From: Brachybacterium avium
GTDB taxonomy: Bacteria; Actinomycetota; Actinomycetes; Actinomycetales; Dermabacteraceae
Length of the DNA: 64,000 bases
Direction: 5' to 3'
Assembly (NCBI RefSeq): GCF_002216795.1
Contig: NZ_CP022316.1
Coordinates: 2,633,205-2,697,204 of the forward strand
Under the pieces are notes generated by a model. The model had not been told where the DNA came from. It saw only the letters and a program-made list of their open reading frames with translations, and did not search any database. A program made the position numbers and the translations under genes. Below are positions 51,887 to 60,732 of this stretch, in pieces. How positions within the stretch are numbered: the first letter of the stretch is position 1; every line of letters begins with the position of its first letter.

Positions 51887-53374
51887 ATGACCGACGCCTG
51901 GATGTGGGTCGTGGACCACGGGGCCCTCTGGCTCCCGTACGTCTACTTCGCCGTGGATATCGTGCTGCGCCTGGTGAGCCTGATCGTCGTGCCGCGGAAC
52001 CGTCGCCCCGGCTCGGCGATCGCCTGGCTGCTGGCGATCATGGTGCTGCCGCTGATCGGCTTCCCGCTGTACCTGCTGCTGGGCAAGGCGCGGCTTCCGC
52101 GCGCGCGGCGTGAGAAGCAGCAGGTCGTGAACCGGCTGATGCGGGTGCGGGCGCAGAACATCCCCGACAGCGAGCTCGACGAGGACGTGCCCAGCTGGAT
52201 GCAGTCCGCAGTGCGGCTGAACCGGGAGCTCGGCGCCTTCCCGCTGACCGGCAACAACTCCGCGGATCTCGAGATCGACTACGAGACCTCGATCGCGGCG
52301 ATGGCGGCCGACGTGCGCTCTGCACGCGAGAACGTGCACGTGCTCTTCTACATCATGGGCCTCGACGAGGTCACCGAGGACTTCTTCGAGGCGCTCGCGG
52401 AGCGGGCGGACGCCGGGGTCACGGTGCGGGTCCTGTACGACCACTGGGGTGCGCTCAGCCACCGCACGCAGTACCGGGCGATGCGTCGGAAGCTCGACGC
52501 CCACGGCATCGAGCACTTCCCGATGAACCCGATCCAGCCCATCCGCGACGGTGCCTTCCAGCGCCCAGATCTGCGCAACCACCGCAAGATGGTGATCGTG
52601 GACGGCGAGATCGGCTGGATGGGCAGCCAGAACCTCATCGCCTCCCACTACGACAAACCCGCGAACATCCGCCGGGGCCTGCACTGGCAGGAGACGATGG
52701 CCCGCTTCCGCGGTCCGATCGTCTCCGAGCTGAACCTGCTGTTCGCCACGGACTGGTTCTACGAGTCCGAGCAGATGCTCGAGATGGAGACGGTGGTGAA
52801 GCGCTCCCCCGACACCTCCGGGACCTACGAGTGCCAGCTGGTCCCCAGCGGCCCCGGCTTCGTCTCGGAGAACAACCTGGCCCTGTTCAACCAGCTGTTC
52901 TATTCCGCCACACGGCGCATCGTCGCCGTTTCCCCCTATTTCGTGCCGGATGAGTCGATGCTCGCCGCACTGGTCACCGCTGCCCGGCGCGGGGTGGAGG
53001 TCGAGCTGTTCGTCTCCGAGATCGGTGACCAGTTCTTGGTCTTCCACGCGCAGCGCTCGTACTACTCGGTGCTGCTGGAAGCGGGGGTGAAGATCTGGCT
53101 CTACCGCGCCCCCACGATCCTCCACGCCAAGCACCTCACCATCGATGATTCCGTGACGGTGATCGGTTCCTCGAACATGGACATCCGCTCGTTCCTGCTG
53201 CAGATGGAGTGCTCGCTGATGATCGGAGGCACCGACGCGATGCAGAAGATGCGGGAGGTGGAGGACACCTACCGCTCCCGCAGCCGCGAGCTCACCCTCG
53301 AGGAATGGCAGCAGCGGCCGCGCACGATGCAGGTCCTCGACAACCTCTGCCGCCTGGCCTCCGCAGTGGTCTGA
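51887..53374 (+). CDS. cls: Cardiolipin synthase (phospholipase D family)
   Basis: Joins two phosphatidylglycerol molecules into cardiolipin at the membrane. 495 residues: two N-terminal membrane segments (about 16-35 and 45-65), then two PLD domains with HxK motifs NHRKMVIVDGEIGWMGSQN and LHAKHLTIDDSVTVIGSSN. NVHVLFYIM and YFVPDESMLAAL are also typical. Both catalytic motifs are complete, so the enzyme should be active. The ATG follows GAGAGG. It is convergent with the membrane-anchored protein at 53384 across a short GAGCGCTC palindrome. Confidence 0.95.
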   Translation: MTDAWMWVVDHGALWLPYVYFAVDIVLRLVSLIVVPRNRRPGSAIAWLLAIMVLPLIGFPLYLLLGKARLPRARREKQQVVNRLMRVRAQNIPDSELDEDVPSWMQSAVRLNRELGAFPLTGNNSADLEIDYETSIAAMAADVRSARENVHVLFYIMGLDEVTEDFFEALAERADAGVTVRVLYDHWGALSHRTQYRAMRRKLDAHGIEHFPMNPIQPIRDGAFQRPDLRNHRKMVIVDGEIGWMGSQNLIASHYDKPANIRRGLHWQETMARFRGPIVSELNLLFATDWFYESEQMLEMETVVKRSPDTSGTYECQLVPSGPGFVSENNLALFNQLFYSATRRIVAVSPYFVPDESMLAALVTAARRGVEVELFVSEIGDQFLVFHAQRSYYSVLLEAGVKIWLYRAPTILHAKHLTIDDSVTVIGSSNMDIRSFLLQMECSLMIGGTDAMQKMREVEDTYRSRSRELTLEEWQQRPRTMQVLDNLCRLASAVV

Positions 53375-53383
53375 CGAGAGCGC

Positions 53384-54190
53384 TCAGGAGACCCCGGTGA
53401 GGGACTCGTAGGCCTCGGCGGCCGCCTCCTCGTGCTCGGTGACGCCGAGGGCGGTCTCGGTGCCGAAGACGCTGGGGCCCTCAGCGGTCTCCAGCACCAC
53501 GATGACCAGCTCGGTCGCGTCGGTCTTCTCCATAGGAGCGGAGGCGAAGTTCACCGTGGCCGTGGTCCGGTATCCGGGGTTCCCGGCGATCGTGACCGGC
53601 TCGGTGATCTCGTCATCCAGGGTCCGGCCCGTGGTATCGCCCCAGATGCTCGAGTAGAAGAAGCAGTTCACGATCGTCTGCGAGGCGACCTCCGCGCCGG
53701 GGTACTCGATGCCGGGCTGCCATTCGACCGCACCCACGAAGGTGGTCGAGTACCAGGAGCTCTCGACCAGCGCCTGGGCTCCCTGGAGATCGTTCGTGTA
53801 GGCGATCCCGTAGGGGGTGGCGCGCTGCTGGTAGATGGCCGGCGGGATGAACTGCAGACCGCCGCCGCGCAGCTTTCCCGAGGGGTTCGTGGAGGTCCGC
53901 TCGGGCTCCGGGGTCCAGCAGCGCTCCGCCTCGACATCGGTCGGGCTGGGGGAGGGCGACTCCGCGCCATCGGCGCCCGCCGGATCCGTGGCGGTCGTCG
54001 AGCCCGTGACCGGTGGACTGCTGGCCTGCGGATCTCCAGAGCCGGGGCGGAGCACCAGATATCCGACCGTGCCCGCGATGACCAGCAGGAACACGACGGC
54101 GAACGAGATCCCGCCGATGAGCAGCGCGGTGCCGCGACTGCCGGGGCCGGGCTGCTGCTGGGTCGTGGGGAACTGCGGTCCGGTGTGCAC
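53384..54190 (-). CDS. Membrane-anchored extracytoplasmic protein A, unknown function
   Basis: 268 residues: a short cytoplasmic head rich in Gln and Pro, one membrane segment (about 22-48), a Ser/Thr/Asp-rich linker, and an exported domain from about 90. That domain has two cysteines (RCWTPEPE and VNCFFYSS) and aligns with the product of the gene just upstream: KLRGGGLQFIPP with KIRGGDLEFTVP, ESSWYSTTFVGAVEW with EGNWYSVVNLGRVTF, and VIVVLETAEGPSVFGTE with TAIVVETPDGPSALASD. The pair are tandem paralogues in one operon. No function is recognised; a solute- or wall-binding role is possible. Confidence 0.75.
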   Translation of the reverse strand: MHTGPQFPTTQQQPGPGSRGTALLIGGISFAVVFLLVIAGTVGYLVLRPGSGDPQASSPPVTGSTTATDPAGADGAESPSPSPTDVEAERCWTPEPERTSTNPSGKLRGGGLQFIPPAIYQQRATPYGIAYTNDLQGAQALVESSWYSTTFVGAVEWQPGIEYPGAEVASQTIVNCFFYSSIWGDTTGRTLDDEITEPVTIAGNPGYRTTATVNFASAPMEKTDATELVIVVLETAEGPSVFGTETALGVTEHEEAAAEAYESLTGVS

Positions 54191-54243
54191 GGGGGCTCCT
54201 TAGACGGGGTGTCTCGTTCTGGACCGGTGGCCCGGTCCTCTGG

Positions 54244-55169
54244 TCACTCGACGACGTCGAGGCTGGCGATGATGTCTTCGAGGTTCTGGACGTGCTCGGG
54301 CTGGTCGGCAGCGACATCGCTGGCCAGGGCGCTGGGACCGTCGGGAGTCTCGACGACGATCGCGGTGACGATCGAGGCGCTCGAGGACTGCAGCTGCTCG
54401 GGATCCTCGAAGTGGTACGTGGCCTGGACGATCCAGGCAGGCTCGCCATCCACGGTGAGGGCCTCGGAACGGTAGTCGGTCACCTCCGGGTGATCGCCGA
54501 AGAAGGAGACGACGCCCGCGGTGGTGGCATAGCACTGGAAGATCGCGACCGCCGCGTTCTCGCGCCCCGGGTAGCCGCCCTCGTCCTCGCCGAAGGTGAC
54601 ACGGCCCAGGTTGACCACGCTGTACCAGTTGCCCTCGACCTGACGGGCATCGGCGCCGATCTCGGTGAGATAGGGCAGCGAGCTCGTGATCCAGCCCGCG
54701 CCCCAGCTCTCCGGCACGGTGAACTCGAGGTCGCCGCCGCGGATCTTCCCGATGCCGGAGGCCGGAGCGGCCCGAGTGTTCTCCGGAACGGTGCATTCGG
54801 TGGTCGGCGCCTGGGTGAAGATCGGCGGGGGAGGCGCGATCTCCGGCTCCTCCGGATCGGGCACGTACTCGGACCGGCCCTCAGCGGAGCGCTCGGAGGT
54901 CGGGAACGCCGTGGGGCCGGGATCATCCAGGGCCGAGCGGAAGACGGTCTGGGACAGCACCAGTGCGATCACGGCCAGCAGCACCACCGCACCGCCGAGG
55001 ACGACCAGCATGGTGGTGCGGGAGCGGCGCAGCGCGCGCTCACTGGGGCACCGAGGGTGGCGGGACCGTGATCGGAGTCGAAGCTCGGCAGGTCCTGCGA
55101 GGACGATGCGGAGAAATCGGGCAGGCCGGAATCCGTCGAGCGCCGCTCATCGCCTGGCTCCTGGCTCAT
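54244..55169 (-). pseudogene. Membrane-anchored extracytoplasmic protein B, interrupted by an apparent one-base deletion
   Basis: The start MSQEPGDERRSTDSGLPDFS has an excellent ribosome site (GGGGAGG) but its frame fails near the membrane segment. The rest (SERALRRSRTT, then MLVVLGGAVVLLAVIALVLS and the exported domain to the stop at 54244) is one frame over. One extra base in the G run at 55045-55048 restores a 308-residue protein: head, one membrane segment, linker, and a domain paralogous to protein A. Starting at the internal Met 55011 would lose the cytoplasmic head. Sequencing error is plausible. Confidence 0.78.
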
Positions 55170-55359
55170 CGTCACCTCCCCGACCCCCGGGTGATTCTCG
55201 CACGCCCGGTCCGTGCTCCGGCGACCAGGATAGTTCGCAGATCCGGAGGGAGAGGCCAGGCACGGTTGATACTCTCCGCTGACGGAGCAGGCCCCGCGCC
55301 TCGCCCCGCCCGGCTCCGCGCAGCCGTCGGAGCCCGGGACCCCGAGAGATGGAGACTGC

Positions 55360-56232
55360 ATGCGCCCGCCCCTCGTCCTGACGATCGCCGCCTCCGAGTC
55401 CGACGGGGCCGCGGGCCTCCAGGCGGATCTGAAGACGTTCACAGCCCTGGGTGCCTACGGGGCCAGTGCGGTCAGCATGGTCTCGACCATCACCGCCCAT
55501 GAGGTCCACGGCACCTACCCCCTCCCGGCGGACGTCGTGCGCGGGCAGATCGATGCGGTCGCCGCCGACCTGCGGCTGGACGCGACCAAGATCGGGGCCC
55601 TCGGCAGTGCCGCGGTCGTGGAAGCGGTCGCCGGAGCGGTCCGGGAGCACCGGGACCGCCTGGGGCGGATCGTGCTGGACCCCGTGATGGTCAGCGCCCA
55701 CGGCACGCCTCTGATCTCCGCCGAGGGGGCCGGCGCGCTTGGGAAGCTGCTGCTGCCGCTGGTGGATGTGCTCACCCCGAACATGGCGGAGGCGGCGCAG
55801 CTGCTGGGACGGCCGCTGGCCACCTCGATCGAGGAGATCCGGGAACAGGCCCTGGCGCTGCAGGCGATGGGGCCCGGTGCCGTGCTGATCACCGGGGGGC
55901 GCCTGGAGGGTGAGGACGTGGTCGATGTGCTGGTCCATGCCGCCGGCACCGACCTGCTGCGTGCCCGCCGAGTGCCGGGCCGCCGGGTCCGTGGGGCGGG
56001 CTCGACCCTGTCGGCCGCGATCGCCGCACAGCTCGCCCGCATCGCCGGCTTCGACCGGGCCGGGCAGCTGGGGGAGATCGGGGAGGCCGGGGCCGAGGAC
56101 GACCTGGTCACCATCGTCGCCTCCGCCCGCGAGTTCGTCGCCAGCGCGACCGAGAACGCCCAGGACTGGAAGCTCTCGCGGCGCTCCGGCGGCTACGGGC
56201 CGCTGAACCACCTGATCACGCTCGACACCTGA
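55360..56232 (+). CDS. thiD: Hydroxymethylpyrimidine/phosphomethylpyrimidine kinase family (ThiD-like)
   Basis: 290 residues of the ribokinase superfamily. LTIAASESDGAAGLQADLKT, VSTITAHEVHG, LDPVMVSAHGTPLI, VLTPNMAEAAQLLG and VLITGG follow the ThiD pattern (HMP to HMP-P to HMP-PP in thiamin synthesis). The anion-hole/catalytic motif reads GAGST (S215), where E. coli ThiD has GTGCT with a catalytic Cys. It may still be a pyrimidine or pyridoxine-type kinase, but that change makes exact specificity less sure. The gene ends inside the first unit of a 22-bp tandem repeat. Confidence 0.85.
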   Translation: MRPPLVLTIAASESDGAAGLQADLKTFTALGAYGASAVSMVSTITAHEVHGTYPLPADVVRGQIDAVAADLRLDATKIGALGSAAVVEAVAGAVREHRDRLGRIVLDPVMVSAHGTPLISAEGAGALGKLLLPLVDVLTPNMAEAAQLLGRPLATSIEEIREQALALQAMGPGAVLITGGRLEGEDVVDVLVHAAGTDLLRARRVPGRRVRGAGSTLSAAIAAQLARIAGFDRAGQLGEIGEAGAEDDLVTIVASAREFVASATENAQDWKLSRRSGGYGPLNHLITLDT

Positions 56233-56338
56233 GCCGCCGACGCGCCGGGACTGAGCCGCCGACGCGCCGGGCCGGAAGCGCCGGCTCGCCGGGACCGAGC
56301 CGCCGACGCGCCGGGACTGAGCCGCCGACGCGCGGGCT
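56229..56338. repeat. Five tandem copies of a 22-bp repeat
   Basis: The unit is CTGAGCCGCCGACGCGCCGG plus GA. Copies start at 56229, 56251, 56273, 56295 and 56317. Copies 1, 2 and 4 are near identical, copy 3 is degenerate and copy 5 loses its end. The thiD stop codon lies in copy 1. The array lies between two convergent genes and is not a CRISPR, having no spacers. Slippage would change copy number between strains. Confidence 0.9.
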
Positions 56339-56455
56339 CCTTGTGGCTGTTCCCCGATATCACTCACCAGTGAACGGGATCGGGGAATGGCTCGGCGTGC
56401 CACTCACGGGGTGCCACTCGAGGGGTGCCACCTATGGCGGGTCACTTCCGGTCCG

Positions 56456-57640
56456 TTACTGCTCCAGCAGCCCCAGCTCCTCCTTGAGCGCGAGCATCCT
56501 CCCGGCGGATTCCCGCACCCGCCGGGCCTGCTCCTCGCCCTGGTCGGCCCAGTCCTGGATCGCGTCGACCAGCTCACCGGTGAGCGAGGCGTCGGCGGTC
56601 AGCACCACGTCACCCCCGGCCGCGAGCAGCCGGGTGGCACGCTCGGGCACCGGCACCGAGGCGACAGCCTCCGCGGCGCCGACGTCGTCGGAGACCACGA
56701 GGCCGCTGAAGCCGAGCTCACCGCGCAGGAGATCCTCGACCGCGGCGGCAGAGAACATCGCGGGCACGTCCGGCTCCAGCCGGGGATAGATCGCCGAGGA
56801 CATCATCACCAGACCCGCCCCGGCCCCGATCCCGGCCCGGAAGGACTCCAGGAACGGATCCCCGGCATCGGTGACCGGGTCCTCGATGCCCGCAGCGGAG
56901 AAATCGGTGTTCTCCTCCACCCGGCCCAGGCCGGGGAAATGCTTGAGAGTCGCGGCCACTCCCTGTGCGGCGAGCGCCTCCGTCGCCGCGACCACGCAGT
57001 CCCCGACCGCCTCCGGGTCGGTGCCGAATCCGCGCCCCAGCGCACCGACCGGTCCGTTGGCCCTGCCGAGGTCGGGATCCACGACGTCGGCGACCGGGGC
57101 GAGGGCCACCTGGATGCCGCGTGCGGAGAGGTCCTCGCCGATGCTGGTGTAAGCCTCGGTCACGGCGCGGGGACCCTGGGCACCGAGCTCCTCGGCCGAG
57201 GGAGTGCGGCGTGCGGCGTCCCCGCGCAGCATCCTCACCTGCCCGCCCTCCTGGTCCACGGCGATCAGCGGCGGGAGGTCGGGGCGGGAGCCCTCGTGGG
57301 CGGTGGCGATCATGCTGTCGACCGCGTCGGCGCTCTCCCAGACCTGCAGCAGGAAGATCCCCCCGGCGTGATGCTCCGACAGCACCTCTGACGGGATCTC
57401 GCTGCCCGCTGGGATCCCCACCAGGACCAGCTGACCTGCGAGCTCCCGTGGGGAGAGCTCGGCCAGTAGCAGCTCGGCCGGGCTCGGCGGAGCGGTGGTG
57501 GCCTCGGTCGTGGGATCTGTGCCGGGCTCCTCACCGCCGGCATTGCTCGCGCCGGTGCTGGCCGGCGACCTCGGGTCCTCGGGCGTGCAGGCGGCGAGCG
57601 CCGCGACCGGGGCCAGGGCCAGCAGATGACGACGTCTCAT
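56456..57640 (-). CDS. Glycoside hydrolase family 3 lipoprotein (NagZ/LpqI-like)
   Basis: 394 residues. A lipoprotein signal (MRRRHLLALAPVAALAAC) places it outside the membrane. A Thr/Pro/Glu linker follows, then the GH3 barrel: LAGQLVLVGIP, PLIAVDQEGGQVRML, LKHFPGLGRVEENTDF, and nucleophile Asp in LVVSDDVGA. The KHFPG motif is the N-acetylglucosaminidase signature (NagZ reads KHFPGHG..DSH), but the His-bearing loop is altered as in mycobacterial LpqI. The likely substrate is peptidoglycan-derived GlcNAc-MurNAc. No ribosome site is clear before the ATG. Confidence 0.9.
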   Translation of the reverse strand: MRRRHLLALAPVAALAACTPEDPRSPASTGASNAGGEEPGTDPTTEATTAPPSPAELLLAELSPRELAGQLVLVGIPAGSEIPSEVLSEHHAGGIFLLQVWESADAVDSMIATAHEGSRPDLPPLIAVDQEGGQVRMLRGDAARRTPSAEELGAQGPRAVTEAYTSIGEDLSARGIQVALAPVADVVDPDLGRANGPVGALGRGFGTDPEAVGDCVVAATEALAAQGVAATLKHFPGLGRVEENTDFSAAGIEDPVTDAGDPFLESFRAGIGAGAGLVMMSSAIYPRLEPDVPAMFSAAAVEDLLRGELGFSGLVVSDDVGAAEAVASVPVPERATRLLAAGGDVVLTADASLTGELVDAIQDWADQGEEQARRVRESAGRMLALKEELGLLEQ

Positions 57641-57713
57641 ATGGCGAGTCTTCCACGCAGGGACGAGGCTGGCAGACGTGGGCGCGCGGGCCACCGATCC
57701 GTCCGCGCCACCG

Positions 57714-57719
57714 TAGGGT
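57714..57719 (+). promoter_or_regulatory. -10-like hexamer of the S9 peptidase operon
   Basis: TAGGGT lies six bases before the ATG at 57726. It probably drives a leaderless transcript of the four-gene operon that runs to 62189. Confidence 0.45.
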
Positions 57720-57725
57720 GGCCCC

Positions 57726-57917
57726 ATGAGCATCTCCCCGCAGGAGCATCCCCATGGCGCCCGGATCGGGGCCGGCCCCGGCATGCCGCTGGACGTGTGG
57801 ACCCGGTGGCTCGCGGAGCCCCGGCTCATCGAGACCGCCGAGGGCCGGGAGGTCTGGAAGACCGCCTGGAAGCGCGTCCTGACCGGCTTCACCACCTTCG
57901 ACCAGGAGAACAGATGA
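57726..57917 (+). CDS. Small protein, unknown function, leading the S9 peptidase operon
   Basis: 63 residues. The second half (MPLDVWTRWLAEPRLIETAE, then GREVWKTAWKRVLTGFTTFD) looks like a compact helical domain with several Trp residues. It overlaps the S9 peptidase start by ATGA and has a -10-like hexamer six bases upstream, so it is probably translated. I recognise no family. It may act as a coupling leader or as a partner of the peptidase. Confidence 0.6.
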   Translation: MSISPQEHPHGARIGAGPGMPLDVWTRWLAEPRLIETAEGREVWKTAWKRVLTGFTTFDQENR

Positions 57918-60085
57918 CCGACCCCGTCACCCAGAACGGCCCGCAGCTGCCCGCCCCCGATGGCAGCGCCGATCCTCATCAGTGGCTCGAGGAGGTCACC
58001 GGCGAGGACGCCCTGACCTGGGTGCGGGAGCGCAATGCCGCGGCCGAGACCGAGCTCGATGCGGTCGCCGATCCGCAGGACCCCTCGGGACCGCCGCTGG
58101 CCGCGACGCTGCAGGACCAGATCCTCGAGATCCTCGACGCGAAGGACCGCATCCCCGGCGTCACCAAGCGCGGGGACTTCCTGTACAACTTCTGGACCGA
58201 TGCCGAGCATGAGCGCGGGCTGTGGCGCCGCACCACCCTGGACTCCTACCGCACCGACGATCCCGAGTGGGACGTGCTGCTGGACGTGGATGCGTTGAAC
58301 GAGGCCGAGGGGGAGGACTGGGTGTGGCACGGCGCCCGCCTGCTGCGCCCCGCCGGGCTGGACGAGGGGGAGCCCTACCGCCACGCCCTGATCGACCTCT
58401 CGCACGGCGGGGCCGACGCCGACGTCACGCGCGAGTTCGACCTCGAGAACCGCCGGTTCGTGCCGGCCGCCGAGGGCGGCTTCGAGCGCCCCGAGGCCAA
58501 GGGCTCCCTGAGCTGGATCGACACCGACACGGTCTGGGTCGCGACCGACTTCGGCGAAGGCACCGTGACCAGCTCCGGCTACGCCCGTCAGGCCCGGATC
58601 TGGCATCGCGGCACCCCGCTGGAGGAGGCCGAGCTGGTCCACGAGGTGGCGGAATCGGATATGGCCGTCTTCGCCGCGCATGACTCGACCCCCGGCTGGG
58701 AGCGGGACTGGGTGATCGAGGCCCACGCCTTCTACGACATGACGGTGCTCGTGGTGGACCGTTCGCAGCAGCCGCCCGTGCTGCAGCGGGTCGACGTCCC
58801 CGCCGATCTCGAGGCCAACGCGCACCGGGATCTGGGCATCTTCTCGCCGCGCAGCGACTGGGAGGTCGGGGAGTCGACGTATCCCTCCGGTTCTCTCGTG
58901 GTCGGCGACTTCGCCCGGTTCCAGGAGGGTGAGCCCGAGCTGCACATGCTGTTCGAGCCCACCGCGACCACCTCGCTGGCGGACATGACGATCACCCGCA
59001 CCACCGTGGTGCTCTCGATCCTCGAGGACGTCGTCCACCGCCTCGAGGTCCACACCCGCGACGAGCACGGCCACTGGGTTCAGCGCGACCTGTACCCCGA
59101 GTTGCGCGGTGCGATCGGGGTCGCTGCGGTCGATGCCGACCTCAGCGACGAGGTGTGGGTGACGGTCACCGATTTCATCGATCCCACCCGGCTGCTGCTG
59201 GGCGATCTCTCCGAGGTCGCGGAGGACGGGCAGGCCGGGGAGCTCGTCCGGGTCAAGTCTGCTCCGGCGCGCTTCGACGCCGAGGGTCTCGACGTCAGCC
59301 AGCACTTCGCGGTCAGCGACGACGGCACCCGCATCCCCTACTTCGAGATCTCCCGCCCGGACCGGGTCGAGGCCGGGCAGCTCCAGCCCACCCTGCTGTA
59401 CGGCTACGGCGGCTTCGAGATCTCCCTGACCCCGTCCTACCTCGGCGGGATCGGCAAGGCCTGGCTCGAACGGGGCGGCACCTATGTGCTGGCCAACATC
59501 CGCGGCGGCGGCGAGTACGGCCCGCGCTGGCACCAGGCCGCGCTCAAGGAGCACCGCCACCGCGCCTACGAGGACTTCTCCTCGGTGGCGAAGGATCTGC
59601 TGGAGCGCGGGGTCACCGACCGCGATCACCTCGCGGTGCGCGGCGGCTCCAACGGCGGCCTGCTCACCGGCAACATGGTCACCCAGTACCCGGAGCTGTT
59701 CGGGGCGGTGATCATCCAGGTGCCGCTGCTGGACATGAAGCGCTACAGCCACCTGCTCGCCGGGGCGTCCTGGATGGCCGAGTACGGAGATCCGGACACC
59801 GAGGACTGGGAGTACCTGCGCAGCTTCAGCCCGTACCACCTGCTCGCGCAGGACCGAGCGGAGGAGTACCCGCCGACCTTCGTGCTGACCTCCACCCGCG
59901 ACGACCGCGTCCATCCCGGGCACGCCCGGAAGTTCACCGCCGCGATGGAGTCCCTCTCGGCCGATGTGCGCTACTGGGAGAACATCGAGGGCGGCCACGG
60001 AGGAGCGGCCACCAACGAGCAGGCGGCCAGGATGAACGCCCTGCTGTACACCTTCCTGTGGGCCACGATCGGGGCGGACTCATGA
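57914..60085 (+). CDS. Prolyl oligopeptidase family (S9) serine peptidase
   Basis: 723 residues. An N-terminal segment and a beta-propeller (about 75-430) gate a C-terminal alpha/beta-hydrolase domain. The catalytic Ser is S579 in RGGSNGGLL, the Asp is D663 or D664 in TRDDRVHPGH, and the His is H695 in EGGHGGA. LLYGYGGFEISLTPSYL and YVLANIRGGGEYGPRWHQAA match the S9A group. It is cytoplasmic by sequence and cleaves short proline-containing peptides. It is the second gene of an ATGA-coupled operon. Confidence 0.96.
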   Translation: MTDPVTQNGPQLPAPDGSADPHQWLEEVTGEDALTWVRERNAAAETELDAVADPQDPSGPPLAATLQDQILEILDAKDRIPGVTKRGDFLYNFWTDAEHERGLWRRTTLDSYRTDDPEWDVLLDVDALNEAEGEDWVWHGARLLRPAGLDEGEPYRHALIDLSHGGADADVTREFDLENRRFVPAAEGGFERPEAKGSLSWIDTDTVWVATDFGEGTVTSSGYARQARIWHRGTPLEEAELVHEVAESDMAVFAAHDSTPGWERDWVIEAHAFYDMTVLVVDRSQQPPVLQRVDVPADLEANAHRDLGIFSPRSDWEVGESTYPSGSLVVGDFARFQEGEPELHMLFEPTATTSLADMTITRTTVVLSILEDVVHRLEVHTRDEHGHWVQRDLYPELRGAIGVAAVDADLSDEVWVTVTDFIDPTRLLLGDLSEVAEDGQAGELVRVKSAPARFDAEGLDVSQHFAVSDDGTRIPYFEISRPDRVEAGQLQPTLLYGYGGFEISLTPSYLGGIGKAWLERGGTYVLANIRGGGEYGPRWHQAALKEHRHRAYEDFSSVAKDLLERGVTDRDHLAVRGGSNGGLLTGNMVTQYPELFGAVIIQVPLLDMKRYSHLLAGASWMAEYGDPDTEDWEYLRSFSPYHLLAQDRAEEYPPTFVLTSTRDDRVHPGHARKFTAAMESLSADVRYWENIEGGHGGAATNEQAARMNALLYTFLWATIGADS

Positions 60086-60732
60086 CCGCGGCCAGTACGC
60101 CGCAGGAGCCCGCTCCCGTCCCGTCGGGCGGCGCGGTCGAGGACCTGGACACCCTCGTGGATCGGCTCGCCGCGGAGCAGAGCGAGCCCGGCGCTCCGGC
60201 GGCGGGACCCGCCGGGACGGCGGCCGAGGCCGACGGGCGACCGGAGCCGCCGCTGCTGGCGGGGGAGCGGGAGACCCTGGAGGGCTTCCTGGACTTCCTG
60301 CGCGCCACGCTGCTGTGGAAGGCCGCCCCGCTGAGCGACGAACAGGCCTCACGGCGACTGGTCGGCTCCGACACCACCGTCACCGGGATGCTCCGCCACC
60401 TGGCCGACACCGAGCGGTACTGGTTCCGGGAGGTCCTCGGCGGTGTGCCGCTCGAAGACGTCGGCTACTGCTGGTCCGACGGCCAGGACACCGATCGCGA
60501 ATGGCGGCTCCCGGCCGGGGCCTCCCTCCGGGACGCCCTCGACGACTACCGCGGCGCGACCGAGCAGTCCCGGTCCCAGCTCGCCGGTCGCGAGCCCGAG
60601 GAGGAGCTCCACGGCGGGAACGAGGTGCGGACCGTGCGCTGGGTGCTGACCCATATGGTCGAGGAGACCGCGCGCCACGCCGGGCAGCTCGACATCCTGG
60701 TGGAGCTGCTGGACGGCCGGACCGGAGAATGA
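60082..60732 (+). CDS. DinB family protein (DUF664)
   Basis: 216 residues. The first 55 are Ala/Pro/Glu-rich. The DinB four-helix bundle follows (ERETLEGFLDFLRATLLWKA, GMLRHLADTERYWFREVLGG, then VLTHMVEETARHAGQLDILV). The metal-binding histidines of the fold are H in RHLADTERYW, H in LTHMVEETARH and the following H. Such proteins are thiol- or mycothiol-dependent transferases or of unknown function. It is coupled by ATGA overlaps on both sides. Confidence 0.88.
   Translation: MTAASTPQEPAPVPSGGAVEDLDTLVDRLAAEQSEPGAPAAGPAGTAAEADGRPEPPLLAGERETLEGFLDFLRATLLWKAAPLSDEQASRRLVGSDTTVTGMLRHLADTERYWFREVLGGVPLEDVGYCWSDGQDTDREWRLPAGASLRDALDDYRGATEQSRSQLAGREPEEELHGGNEVRTVRWVLTHMVEETARHAGQLDILVELLDGRTGE

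Noticed and set aside
56229..56338. CRISPR-like repeat array
   Set aside because: Repeats are directly tandem with no spacers, and no cas genes are near.
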